From: Lantana camara
Lineage: Eukaryota > Streptophyta > Magnoliopsida > Lamiales > Verbenaceae
Direction of reading: 5' to 3'
DNA: 64,000 nt
Assembly (NCBI GenBank): GCA_037501455.1
Contig: CM074864.1
Span: 58,898,001 to 58,962,000 of the forward strand
The translations under genes and the position numbers were made by a program. Position 1 is the stretch's first letter. Every line of letters starts with the position of its first letter. The notes under the pieces were generated by a model that saw only the letters and a list, made by a program, of their open reading frames with translations, did not search any database and was not told the DNA's origin. This document shows positions 11,277 to 26,200 of this stretch, one piece after another.

Positions 11277-14200
11277 CCCCTTGACAAAATGACTTCGTGC
11301 GTAAAGCCTGTAGTTTTCAGTAAATTTGATGTGGCGAACAACGAATCCTCTACCAGTTGCTTGATACTGCAAAGAGTTTGTATGAAGTAATTTCAATTGT
11401 GAGATTCACAAGGTATAGAAGGGCAAAAAATGAAACGTACCCGAGCACCACCATGTAGAATGGTTCGACCAAAGTAGTGTGTCCTAGTGCCTAATGAGAA
11501 TGTGAAGAAGACGGTAGCAAGCTGAAATTGCATAGTGACAAAACTAACCACAGCCTGCATGAAAAAGGACAAAGAAACAAATCATAGGTTGACACATTAA
11601 AAAATATTTATCACATTTCACTGATATAAAAAGATGGAAGCTCGCACATAATTGCCACAACAATCAGGCCACAAGATAAAAATATTGAATCACTTGCCGA
11701 CAGTCAACAATACACAACTCCGTTGAATGGAGAAGTGGAATAATATAGAGGAAGGGAAAACATGGAGGGTACTATGTTTAAAAATCTTGGCACTACCAAT
11801 TTATAGACAGAAGAAGAGAAAGGAACAAAATAATACTAATACCATCCCCCGGCATGAGGGAACGCGCGTTAGACTTCTTAAACATTTAAGCTCAAACTAT
11901 TAGATGATGTTGTCAAATAATAAAACCATCGAATTATTATTCAGAAATCTTTAAAACAGTTCAAGGAGAAACATAGTTGTGCAAAAATGTTAAAGAAAAT
12001 ATACTTGTTCAATCAAATTCAAAAGCATCAGTGATATATCTATACGAATACAATTCTTCCAAACACCAAAAAGAAGGAACATACCCTCAAAAATCCCTGT
12101 TCGAGGATGAAGCCTAAAATCATTGGAACTGCTGTAAAGACACCAATCTGGAACAGAAACTGCGCATTCAGGGCTGCAGTAACAGCATCATTGTCTAATA
12201 TACCTGCTCTGACTTGTATGGTTTCACCAACCCCAGATAGTGCCTTGAAAAGGGTAAATAAAATTAGAAGAAACTAAATTCAGGAACTTAGTGATGATCA
12301 ATGCATGTTGAAAAGGAGAGATTTTTCTTTGGAAGAAAAATATCATTACGCGTATTCCACAGAAACCGTAAGGGAAAGATAATAACCACTTTCCCTAACA
12401 TCATGACACAAAACATTCCAAAAGATATTATATTTCCAGCTTGGGAACCAAGTGTACTACAACAGAAATGCTTATAAAGATTCAGTAAAAGTTCGTAATG
12501 ATGGAAATTTGAATGATATCGAAGTATTAGGTAATAAACTCACCAAATACACCCTCCCATAGAGAAACGCATACACAGTCAGCACTGTCAACTGCACGTT
12601 GATATGATGGAATGTTAGTATGAACTCCCGTAAGGGATGGTAGAAAGAAATTGAAAATTCAACATTCACACTGAAACTGGGATATCCTTTGCAGAACAAT
12701 TGTGAGCAGATAACCATGAAATATAAAATACAAATGAAAAAGAAGGAAAATATTTCTATCAAGGATAAGCTAACCATGGTACAAAGGTAATATCCGACAG
12801 TCGTGAAGTAGAATGAGAGCATCCTGAAGAAATCAAAGAGCTGCCCAAGCCTGTATACGTCCCTACTAAGAACTTGTTCACCATTGCCCCCGGCAACTTT
12901 GCCCTCAAAAAGAGCAATCTGGTTGAGACCGACATCTCGGCCCTTGCCAACCTGAATACAACATATTTAGCCAGTTGCATAGAGTAGATTACCGTGTCTT
13001 CGTATGACAAAAGTATACCTGAATGTATTCATGGTGAGTCACATTCCCTTGTCGTAAAGTTGAATTGAAACCTGCATTTTTTTTCGGGGTCTAGATCATA
13101 GGCCTCACACAATATCAACATGCTAAAATCAACAGCATGACATGCTCGAAGACAATGCAGGAATGATGTTTGCTACATGATGTGCCACTTGAGTAAAGTT
13201 GATGTTCTCGGGGTAATTCAAACTGAATCATACAATAACTAGTGATATAGTAATTAAAGGAAAAAATTGTGTCCAATTGGTATGAATAACAAAAGAACGA
13301 GCATTTTGATCTTTTTAATTATCAATGTTGATTTTTCTCTTATCTGTATAAATTAATATAGCTTTCACATGCATGAGATCTGTTCAAAGCAATACAAAGA
13401 TTTCAAATGAGAGGAAATGTTAAAACAAGATACATCAGGTTATATGAGTAATACCTGAAAAGATATCTTCACTGATATTAATTACACGAGAGGCCTTGCT
13501 GATCCCACCCCTCGTGATATGGAAAACCCTATCAAAAACATCTGGGTGCCCATAATGCATACGAACCCTGACAATGACCAAAATATTAGCATTACAATGA
13601 GTTATCTTATGTAAGAACATAATTCTATGGCAAGTGTAACTCACTTCAAAGGATTTGCCAGAACACGCTGACCAAGTGTGACAAAACTAGCTTCTTGATT
13701 AGACATGAAAGATGCCAAAGAAGATACACTGCATCAGTAAGCTACGAAGTTAGGCAACAGAGAAGCATAGAAACATTAAGCAGATGCTTATAACTGATCT
13801 AGAAAAAGAAGATGAATACATATAAATTCAAATCACCTTCCAGTAAAGACATGCTCCCTGACACCAAGAATGGTTGCGGGGCGTAATCCATGATCGTTGT
13901 GGAACTCTTCAAGGAGGTTTCTCATCTTCAATGCTTCCTCAAAATAATTATCCTGAGGGAAGTGAAATATATGCGATGATGAAACAGAAAACATCATTCC
14001 TCCTATGGATGCACATTGTCAGAAGGACATCCACCGATCCACGGTGGCAAACAAATGATGTCACAGGCAGAAAATAAATTTTTGCAGTATCCATCACAAG
14101 TCCAACACTTATGGCCTCATACACAACTTGTCATCCAAAAGTAGATGACCACAATTTAGCACACATACAATCGTTCTCACTCGATCCACAATTTATGTGC

Positions 14201-17200
14201 ATATGCTTTGATCGCAAACATGCTCTAAAGAGGGAGGTAAATTGTACCATAAGCAGCACAAAACCAAAATGGTATGATTTCAGCAATGTATAGAGCTCAA
14301 GTATGAGCCTAGAAACCAGATTAAAAAATACCCAATTGTTCAAACACCACTATTAGCAAAGTTATCATAATTCAAAAAATGAAATCAAAACAATCATTAC
14401 TTATTCCCAAATGTACCACTGACCATTCAAATAACAAAAGCAAGGAGATTACTGCGTAACAATTAAGCCAATCAAACAACAAAGAGAAATAATAGAAGAA
14501 GAGTACTGAGAAGGTAAGCTTTCAGCTTGATGCAAGTAAAAGCCATATGCAGCAGAAATATCACTGCTCCAAGGGCAAGCTTTTTACTCACATTATCATC
14601 ATCAATTCATCAATGAGTAACAAGTCTAGATGGAAAGATTCCATAGCACTATATTGACAGAATTTTGTTCAAGCCCATTTGATACCAAATGTAAAGAGAA
14701 AGTGGCAAATTATGAAGCAAACCTGATTCATGTCAATTGTCTGCACAGCATTACCACGGGTGAAGACTACAGCATGATTCTGATTTTCAGGTTTCCCTTC
14801 ACCAAGTTTAGGATTGCCTGGTAATTTAATTGAATAGATCTCCTGCAAATATTTGTAGAGCAATTTTCATATCTCGATACTAAATAACTTTAAGGACAAG
14901 CGATGCAGGGAAAATACAGGTCATACATTCTGAGGTTTCATGAAAGAGCACAAAATCACTATACATAAATCAGTTCTCACCTAAAACATAAAGATGCTAT
15001 ATAATATATCAAACAAATTCAAGTCAGGAAAAAAATGATTGACAAAAATTATAATTAAAGAATGAAACAAAAATGAGCACAAGAAGGAAAATTTCCAATG
15101 AGAAAGAAAGGGAGAACTTAGAATATCCAATGGGAAAGAAAGAGAGAACATAGAATTTCCAATGGGAAAGAAGAGAGAACTTAGAATTTCCAATGGGAAA
15201 GAAAGAGAGAAACTTAGAATTTCCAATAAGAATGTACATCCAATTCAAATAAACAGAAACCTACATCAGAGTGAGTTGATAACATATGAAATAAAGCGAC
15301 TTAAAGGAATATCTGAAAGGGAAAAGTAAAAACCTTGTCTTTTCCATTAATATCAGCCTTCACAAGTTTGGAGAAATACTCCGTATTCACTTTCCCATCC
15401 TTCAGAGTCTCCACCACATCGATGAAAGCAACTCGAAGAGCTTCATTCCTATAATTGTGGCAAATAATCAAGAGAAAGTGGTAATTATAAGTTGAAATTT
15501 TTAAAAGTTGATAGAATTTTTAGAATCTAACATCCATACAATAATTACGTCAATTAGAACTTACTGGTTCACTTTTTATTGCCAAACTGACAGTTTAAGT
15601 GCATTATCCATGTTCCATTTAATTTGTTGTAGTCCAAAAAATAAATCTAAGGCATTATTTCACTAACTTTAGTTTCGCAAATTATTTTCGCTAGATTAAA
15701 GTAGTTATAATACAATCTAACTGTCACCCGTTCACATGCAAGAGGTTTAGTTTAGCATTCAAATTTGGATGGAATATTTCACAAAATTATAGAACCTTTG
15801 CATTAACAGAGCAATATCCGCAGCTTCAGGTTTATGCTCTTCCTTCTGCTTTCCATATATCTGACATGTAACAACATATGTGAACTTTAGATCTGCCTGA
15901 GCTCTTGCTTCAGGAGACAACTCGAAACCTTCAACGTCATCCATTGATTCATTTCCAATGACACCAGCTTCCACATCTAAAATTGACAATGAGTCATTCA
16001 AAATAAGTAAGAACGAAAATATCAGAAGATGGACAAGTTATTCGAAATGCAAACCTCCAGATGAGATCCTCTCTAGATAAGCTTGAAGCACGAGAGCTTT
16101 CCTGTAGTACATCATTCCCCGAACTGCTTCCAATAAAGAAATGAGTAAGCAGGGAATCATAATAGAAGATAGAAACATTAAGCAACGATTCCAGAACTTC
16201 ATAATGTGTAACCATGATCTGTTAGGTTCTCTGAGAACACTCCAATGCATCCCAGAATCACTAAACCTATATGTACAAATTTAGTAAATTTCTTTATAGA
16301 ACAAAAACAACAATAGGTAACAAGTTATAAAGTAAAGCTTCCCACGTGACTGTTGAACTCGGCTTCACCATAATTCCAACAAAAAGTAGCAATTAAACAC
16401 CCCAAATCTAACCAAAACCCAGTGACACATGAGAAAAGGGCAGAACCCTAAATCTTATGCGCCTGCATGCCAATTATTAACATTCCTGCAAATTCGGCAA
16501 AAATCAATGATTCTTTGTATACAGTTCCAATTTATGATGAACCAAAGCTGTCCATTCTGCAGTACCAATGGTGTTAACCATGAGCATCAAATGAGGCCAT
16601 GACAAAGGCTCTTTTATGCACTTTCAGAATTCAGAATGGCTGTGATGAGTTACAAATTGCAGAGAATTATTAACATACAGGCACCTTTCTTGTACACCAC
16701 CTAGCTCGGATGTCGCAGACAGAGAAAGAACCAAACTCACAATATTACTTGAAAAATCTGAATACATACTCCATGCATACAAATGAGATTATTTAGGTGA
16801 CAATGTGAAAAATAAAAACCAGCATTTGACTATCAGTACTAGCAGGAGACGCAAAAGACTGTGTGTAACATTAAACGGATAACTAAAAATGATGAATGCA
16901 TGTAGAACAAATCTAGAAGACCCACCTGTTCTGGCCAACGTTTGTCCTCGATAAGAAGCCCAAAACCGCAATTCAAGGATATGATTAGGATTATCACTAA
17001 GTTCCAACTCCGATGAGTTCTCATCACGTCCAATCCGAGCAAGGAAATTTTTCCATTCATCTAGATTATAAAAAGAGAGAGAGCTTCAACAACAAAATTA
17101 ATGCTTTGACATTATGGTTATGATGTATAACAACGGAAAGTTAAACAAATTTGGACAAAACAACGAGAAATGAAAAAATTAAACCATAACAAGCTACTGT

Positions 17201-20200
17201 AAATCGCATTTGGATACCGCTTGTTGTACCTGGATATATCTTTTGGAGGTAAAACAAGGTTGAAATTCCATCCTCATTTTTCTTAAGGAGTTCAGGCATG
17301 CTGTAAAGCACGGTCTCGGAGTAATATGGAGTGAATACACTGCAAAGCAATTAGATATTACATGCATATTCAACATTAGTATTAAACCGCTAGAGCCAAA
17401 GTCAAGTAACTACCTAAAGGATAGCATCTCCCGAACAGGCTTAGCTACTGGCATCTCCATAAAGAGGGAATTAGTGAAGAACTCTAGCCGCCTTCTGGCC
17501 TCAAGATTATTCGGGATATTGGCAGCGGAATCTTTGATGGTAAGGATTGAATATAATCTACTGACTTGTGCTTTCTACATACGTTTTTAGTAGTTTAGGT
17601 CTTGCTCTATTAGGTACCTTATACAAAGAAAAATAAACAGGATATACAGATAGCAAAAGCATACCAACTCTGCATCTCTAGGCCATTTCAACTTTTGAAA
17701 GAGACGACCTTCAGTCCTTGCTTTTGACAGCATATTCCATGTCTCATAATTATCTCTGCACATGATCAGATGAGTTTAATTTGGAATTTCCAGAAAGTAG
17801 AAAAACGTCAACCATTTACACAAACCTCAAGTTGATAGACAAGACATCATGCCGCATAACATCATAAAGATCTAAAACAGCTTTAACAGCACCAGTTTCC
17901 AGTTCAGGTGAGTGATCATTTTTCTGCATACAAATATTAACCGTTCAACCAAGTAGAAGAAACTCCAATATATTTTGTCAAATAACCACAAATAAGGGCA
18001 TACAATGTGTACATCAATCAAAACTTAAAAATTATAAACTTAATAGCAGATACTGTGCACATCACTTAAAGTTGATAAACTAAATCACAAATAATGTTTC
18101 CAGGAATTAGTTGGGATATAATTATAAGTTCTGCTAATTACCTTAGGAACTTGTTGCAGTTTACAGGTGAAAACATCAATCATTTACCTATAAAGACTAC
18201 ATCTTACTCTGCCGCAAATAAATTAACCAAGTTAAAATTATCTTATTCAATCAATTAGCTACTGATATCTCGTAACGTATCACCATCCTCACATTTAACA
18301 TGTGAATCCTTGATGACATCCTATTGAATCTTTCAAGACAATTTATTTATTCACGTCGTAGGAAATTCTAACTATATCATGGGATAATTTAGTGCCCTCA
18401 TCAAGATGACTGGTGATTGGGCACTATATCACCATCAAATCTTAAATATTTGTTTTTCTAATATTATTTTCTTGATACTTTCAATATCAGTTATGAACCA
18501 ACCTGCGTACTGTCCCAACCAGTAAACTGCAAATGATGGGTTTTAGTTTTCTATTTAATAGAAAAAAATAAAAAATAAAATTTTGGCCTACCATCATAGA
18601 TTTCATAAAGGTATGGTTTTGAAATGGGCATCAGAAATAAAACCACGGGAAATTTATAACAGCACAGCATTGAAATGAATATATTTTACACGAAAAGGGT
18701 ATAACATGTCAATTTCAGACTCATTTAATACTAACCAGCATTCCCAGCAGTGCAGTAACCTTTTGAATAACAAGAGGCAGTTTATTCAGCTGAAAGTCAA
18801 CATGAATACTTCTGTTAGCTATGCTTCCCTGTATGTCGTCATATATTCTTTCAACCCTGACATGTTCCAAGAGGCATTACAGTGATTACATTGTATCTGA
18901 GAGCATCTTCTACAGAGGAATCTAAATATTAGATGCACAAACCATTTTTTTCCTTCATTGTTTCCTTCATCATCCAGTATCTCCAAAAGGATAAATTTTA
19001 CATCATAAAAGCACTCCTGAACAGCATATTTCATGTAATCATCCCTTGAAATTCTATCCCAAAGCTCTTCTTGTGACTCTTTAGACTCTCTACTCTCTTG
19101 AGCAATATCTTTTGCAAGGAATATCTATATCATTGGTAGAAAGCATGCAAGAGGTACATAATGTCAGAAAGGAATAAGTAAAGAAAATCAGTTTGGAAGG
19201 CGTGGCTGACCTTGCTAGCTAGAAGAAAAAGTGGCCACTGGACAAGGGGAAGAGTTCCCCTATTTTTAGGCATTTGAAGCAACTCCATTTCCCTACACAT
19301 TAGAGAAGATAAATGCAACATCTAGAATGAGAAACAAGTGGTGTACAAAAGTCATAGATAACTAGCAGATTGTGCAGCAACCAAAATATTGAACTCACAA
19401 ATCATTGATATAATCTTCCTCCCTCAGACTATTTATGATTTCATTCCAAAATGGAGCAAATAGAGAAGCATCCAGTTTCTTCTTTTCAACAGCCTTCAAG
19501 AAAACACACAAGAATATCATTGAACATAGCTTAACTGCTTAAAGCTGGCCCAAAACAATGTACAACTAAAGAAGCAAACTGGATTATCACATCGACTGGC
19601 TAAACTTAAGCCAGCTAAAATAAATCTAGATCCCTAAAATTTGCATATGCAATTTAACATAGAAGATCCATAAATCAACTATTTTGGTACTCCTGCGAGA
19701 TTCTTTTCCACATTGGTAGAAGGGAAAATTGATTCAAAACATGGTCATTGACATGTATAGCAAGCAAGCATGGATGCACCATACAAGCGAAGCAAGCAAC
19801 AGAGGAAACAATAGCCCATGAACTTAAATAGCTCTCAGGCACTCTTGCTTCTCACGGGTTCAAAAAATTCAGACAAAACGATTCTTGATTCATTACATAA
19901 CCTCTACGAATAATAGAATAGGCTTTGAACTTTTTAGGATAACAATCGGTAGCAAGGACCCAGCTTTTGTCACAGATGTGTGTCAGCTAACAAATTGATA
20001 AACAAGAGAACATAAATTAAATAGAAACCAATAATACAAAAGAAGAATTGTGATTAAAAAAGAGAACTGCTATGTAATGGAACAGAGAAATACAGACAAA
20101 AATTTTCCCTAAGATACGAAGGTGAAAACCTAATCTACTAGCAGGAAGTAATGATTATACATTTCTAGTTTACCAATCCATGGTCAAAATTCTAGATCAT

Positions 20201-23200
20201 GTATCTACATAGGACCAAATTTTGCAGAACTGTTCAATGGGTATCAAAAACAAAAGGTTCAAATAGAGATTTCTCGACATTATCACAATTGAAATTCAAT
20301 AAAATTAGCATATTCTTTTTGTTCCCCAGGCAAAGGGATTTTAGCCTACTGAATATGATCTTGTTCCATATTCATATTCACATTCTCTAATCCAAAAGCA
20401 ACACTAGTATATTCTAAGATGGCACAGTCATCGTACTATTTGTACTTTTTTCCATCAGGCCTGTTGGAAGATTAATCATTCAATTTCCTACCTAAAGTAA
20501 AAATTATAGAAGATAAACAGACTACGAGGTTTTCAATGAAGTAAGTCAAACGAACCTGACTCGATGACTGCAGAGGAGAAGCCCTGCAGAAGAAGCTCTA
20601 ATTTAGCTCCAATAATAAAGCAGCTTACAGTAGAAATAGTAGTTCTTTAATTGGATTCTGTTTCTGTTCGCTTAGGTAAGAGAAATCATGATGAAAAAGA
20701 AGGAACCTGTCAGGAAGTGGAACATGCAATGTATTCATGAAAGCCGTAGGGAACTTCTCAAAAAGTTGATGAACAGCATCCAGAGACCTAATCTGAAGTC
20801 CAAGGAAAGGAAAAATTATTAGTTGAAGAGTTAGAGCAAGTATAAAAAGTACCCCATCCATTGACTCGTTCAAAAATGAAAAACATGGATCAGAAAATAG
20901 TACAATTCTGGACATACATGCATCTCTAAAAAAGAAAGTAGTTGGGATTTTTCTAGAAAATTTGAACTAACATAATGCACGATAATGTATTTTACCTCCC
21001 CGAGCCGATCTCTAGCACCCAGGAGGAAACCCCACACAGCAGATATAACCGTGTAAAACAGATGAACATCCAAGAGATAAATCTGCAGCAGGAGGTAAGA
21101 ACAAGAGACACAAGGCAAGCTATTAACCGGAAACAATGTTTGAGAAGGAACATAATCATCAAAATTATCATTAGACAGTAAAATCATATGGCTACTATAA
21201 TCTATAATTCTAGAGATTAAATGCTAACAAGTTGAGAGACAGAATGCAGGGTCAATAATCACAAGAAAAAAGAAAAGCACACTTACAGCCAGCACAGGTG
21301 CCCATAAGCTTACTACCGTCAAAAGATTATGATTATCTGCCAATTGAAAAGTAGCAATTTATTAATGAAAAAGCAAAAGCATAAGTCTCATAAATGTCTG
21401 CGTTGGAATGAAATTATTCATGACAGATACAATACATTCAGTTCAAATAAATGCAAGTAAACACCATGATCAAAAATGGAAAACAATTACCCTGATATCC
21501 AAAACAAATCAACTATTTACTTTCTATCTCAAAAAAATAAGAAGATAGTAAATCTTGAGCAGGACAAAGGTCAAGGAATCTCACAACCTTTTTCTGTCAA
21601 TAATAAATTTGTACGTTTTACCTTTCCCTTAACCAAAAGTGATAAATTTAAAAATGTATTTCAAAAGTTCTGTGCCGCAAAACAATAAGCATATCCAAAC
21701 CAATAAATATGCAACTGTAGAATACCCAAATGCAATCAGGCGAATAAAGTTGAGGATTACTTTTTGACAAAACATCATGCCAGGAATATTCCCTGATATC
21801 CAGATTTACTATGAACCTTGTTGGTGTCACCAAAGGCCTTATCTGTAACATGAAGCATAAAAAATCATTTTTAAAATTAGAACCTGGCTACCACATCCAA
21901 GAAAAAGGCACACACATTGCGCAAACATATTGATACAAAAATCAGCACTTGCCAGTAGGAAATAAGCAAAGGAAAATTTGCAGCCGAGTACAACGAACCA
22001 GAAGACCATGTATCTGCATTGCATTGTTAATAACCAAAGAAGTTAATTTACATTAGAATCAACATGGAGTGTCAGAGAATTAAACACCAATTACCTATTG
22101 AATATTAATCAATTTATAAAGTACAGTAAATAGTTATCAGTTTACGGTATAACAGTTTCTTAAAAGGTCTAGGTTCTCTTTCTGGTAATCATCTGATCAT
22201 TCAAAAGGGTCTTTAAAACCATGCCAGTTCCAATTTGGAAGGTGTTTGGTTTCACCACCCAATCAGAAAGCTACTAGCATGAAAAATAAGCCAGGGACCA
22301 CACTTAAGAAGTGTACGAAGATAATAGATTCAGATTATATAATGCCGAACATATCATCTAACTGATCTCAGGAATGAAAAAATGAAGAGACATTTGATCA
22401 ATGATAAGTAGCTATACGATAAATAAACTTTCAAGTTGAAAAGAAATGGAGAAGAAACATCAAAGAGGAATGCTACATTCTCGTACTATTCAAAGGATGC
22501 ATCGGAAGGAGGACACATCTTAAAGGAAGTGAGAAAATTAACTCTCTGTAACCAAACTGAGATTGTAGTTACTGCAAACCCTTAGACACTCTTATACTCC
22601 AAATCAAAAAATAAATGTTTAACCCATTAATGGACTATGCACCCACACTGAAGGAAAATGAATTAAGAATAGCCAATTCTACACGACATACAAAGAAAAG
22701 AAAGAAAAGATAATGATTGCCCGGAGGTCAAAGATATAAGATAAGCCAAGGAAACACAGATAAGTTTCGAAGAGCAAAATAGATCAGCAGATTACTTCAT
22801 GAAATCTGAAGCTCTTTCATACATGCCCCGCCCAACATAGTATTGTTCCTACATTGATTACAAGTTAACAATCGAAACACATCAGTTTGAAGAAAAGAAA
22901 AGCTGAAAATTGTTCACTCATGCAAATATTCAACACAGTATGCAAACCTGGTGCATCCACTTCATAAAGCGAACTAGTGGTGAACTGTCGCATCGATTGG
23001 ACAGGTGGTGGCACGCTGGTATGTGCAACAAGAAACTCAAAAGGAACTTCGCGCCAACATAGATAGAGATAATTATAATGTATATTTTGTAGATAACTGA
23101 AGTGGTTCCAGGGTTCGTGGTATCTTGAAGAGCTCTCCTGAAATTACCAAGAAGAACAAAAGACTAAGAAGCTCCCCTAAAAGCACAGGGCAGAAGCATG

Positions 23201-26200
23201 ACCCACCAACCACCATCCAAAAGAAGGAAATAGAGCATGAAAAAAAAAAAGACTAGGATGCACGTACACATAAAGGAAACATATGAAAGCTGAAGTCAAG
23301 CTATAGCCAAGGAAGCGGAGAAAAATTCTAGTGACAGCCAGGCGTCTCGAGGTAGAGTATGCTCCATACATCATGATGATGTCAAGCACACCTGAAAGCC
23401 CAACAAAAAAAATATATATAACCATTCAGAATAAATAATTCGAAAAATTGTGAAATAACAAGTAAATCAAAATCGAAACAGTATATTACTCTGAAAGAAT
23501 TTCATCACAAAATAAGTTGGTCCAACACTAAGAACTTCTCGGATGGTCTTGGCATTGACACGGTCGTTATTCAGGGCTATTATGATAAGTCCCTGAAGAA
23601 GATGAAAGAAATGCTCAGGTAATATTAAAACAATGATGATCTTATTTGACCCAGCAAAATGGAAAATCCACTAAATTATAGAGTGGGCATTTTGAGTGAA
23701 AACTGCTGGTTCCAATCTTTCTCTAGACAAGTTCCATTTTATTCTGTTTTGGGAAGACAAGCTTCAGTTATATTTCATGTTTTGGAAGCTGTCACCAATG
23801 CACTTTTTAACTTGTAAGTGGATATCACTGAAATATAGGTTGATGTAATCAGCCAACCTGAAACATCAACAGGAGGAATATCCATAGACGATGGAAACTG
23901 TGATAGAGATGAAGAAATGTTCTGTGTTCAACAAAAGAAGTTTTCCCACAGCGTTTGCCTCCACTAGACTTCAAAACATTCTGCAAACCCAAACGGAAAG
24001 ACAACCATCATAGTTAACATTTGCTACTATGCCTAAAGTACATGAAAAGCATTTGATCAACAATAATTACTAGCATGTATGTATTAAACGTAAAAATATC
24101 GAAAAAGAACGCCTTTCTCACTATATTGAGTACTGATAGCATGGGACAAGAACTATACCTTTGACCTTGGTGTTGGCTTTAGGAAAAAGGTTGAACTCTT
24201 GCGCCATGGCCAACTAAGTTCAAAGCAATGCAGTGACCTTACAGAAAGGAAAGTAGTTTACAGAGTGGAATATAAGGACCATGTCATCAAAAGAAAAGGC
24301 TTAAATGCCAAATAAATAAAAATAAATTATCAAATTCTCACAAATACAAAAGCTTACCAAAAATATTCATTAAAATCATCATAATTTCTCCAGGCAGAAT
24401 GAGGCGCTCGACCATTATCATTATTTGAAGCTTCCTGAATATCAAATTTTAAGATATTATAATTACCACAAATTTTTGCTTCTGGCATCATATATTCAGT
24501 TGTCACAATAAAGCCTTAATCTCCAGATAAAGGAAAAATAGAAACTCAATACTTCACATACCGCAGAAATAATATCATAAAGAGGGCGTATAACTTGGTT
24601 GAGAAATGATACATCTGAATCAGCTACACAACTGTTAGCTGGCTGTGCAACCTGTTGTCGCAATATTTCTTCCAATTCCCTTCCCATCTGTTCCATAACA
24701 TTCATTGTTACACTAAAATGGAGAGAAACAAGGATTTTAAAGAACATAAACTAATAAATATAGTATCAAAGTTTTTTAAGCAACTATAATCACCGGTCAA
24801 CCGAATACAAGTAGCAATTATGCCCGTAAGAAGTAGCAAAGTTGACCTACATGATGAAATATGTAGCATAAGCATTCTGGAAGAAATCGAACGTTTGCTG
24901 CTTCACCCCATATTAAGAAATACAACGAAATGAGCAACAGCTTCCTCTCTTTGCTTACAGCCTCCAAACTGCAAAAATGCATGCAATATTAAAGAACCAA
25001 CAATTTCATGGCAACATCGCACTGACAAGTTATCATGCTGATGTTACTCCTTATTCCACAGTTTCAGTTGCTGGTGAAAAGGAAGATCTGTGTTTAGTTA
25101 TCATACTTGCTCCATAGAGGTAAGATTCCCAAATAGGCACACCACTTTATGTAGTTGTCGAGGGACTTTAAAAAGACCTTGTGCACAGCTGCCTCATCCA
25201 ATATCTGAAGCAAACCCCATATAGGATCGCACACAAAACAAACTATGAGGTAATAAATTGTAAAATAGATCAGGTTGACACACTCAACCATAAAAATAAT
25301 GCGACGAGATGATATTCTAATTATTTCGCACTGAACAACGGCAAATAAAAGGCATATCTAACCAAGAAGCGTTGTTTATATCAACCATAAAGGTTGAAAC
25401 AATAACCTATAAATTTTTTCCATCAGGTTAATAGGAATACCAATGAAATCATAACTCAGATTGCCAGTTTCATCATTTCAAAAGATGGGGGGAAATGTGG
25501 AATTCAGAACCCATCAACAATCATCTAGGCAACCATCAAAGAATCTCTAACCGATACAGAAAAAACAAGGAAAACATTCCAAAGTAAGCAAACAACTGGA
25601 TCTTAAAAAGGGCCAGCAGCTGAATGCACAGAATATTGGTACCAATTTCCATAAGATCATCCCCCAATGCAGTGGAAAACTATTATGTCCAATCAACAAA
25701 AAGAAGACATTATCTCTAGTAACAGAATACAAGAAATATTAGGATTTTCATGCCCCATCCCTGTATTTATAGCTAAGGGTTGTTAGACAAAGAAACTAAA
25801 TACAAATTACAACCTTAAGTGCACACAAGTTGCAAACGATCATCCCAACACATGACATTAGACCTACCGGCTCAGGTTCCTCAGGACTACGAAGCCGACT
25901 CTGCTCATTTGCAAGGAGGTGAACAACATGCTCCCTCTGATTTGAAACATTATCCTTCTGCAAACCATAGAGAGAAAAAGAAAAGTTGAATTTCAAGGTT
26001 GAACCAAACACTAAAAATAGATATTGGCCATTCTTCAAGTACTTACACAAATAAATCCCCATACAATATAATGCATAAAGTGAAACCATGCACCAGGAAG
26101 AAAGACTACTCGTTATATTCTAGTCAGCTGGCCGCACAGCTGAGCTGTCAAGTTACTATTCTATGATCTGTTCGGAGGTCTTAAATCTCTTATCTTTTCA

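Noticed and set aside
11142..11396. Cysteine-valine repeat ORF on the minus strand
   Set aside because: Translation of the intron-45 microsatellite joined to CALS9 exon 45; not a protein.
15083..15236. Regularly spaced repeats resembling a CRISPR array
   Set aside because: Units are contiguous tandem copies with no unique spacers, and they lie in an intron of a plant nuclear gene; it is a minisatellite.
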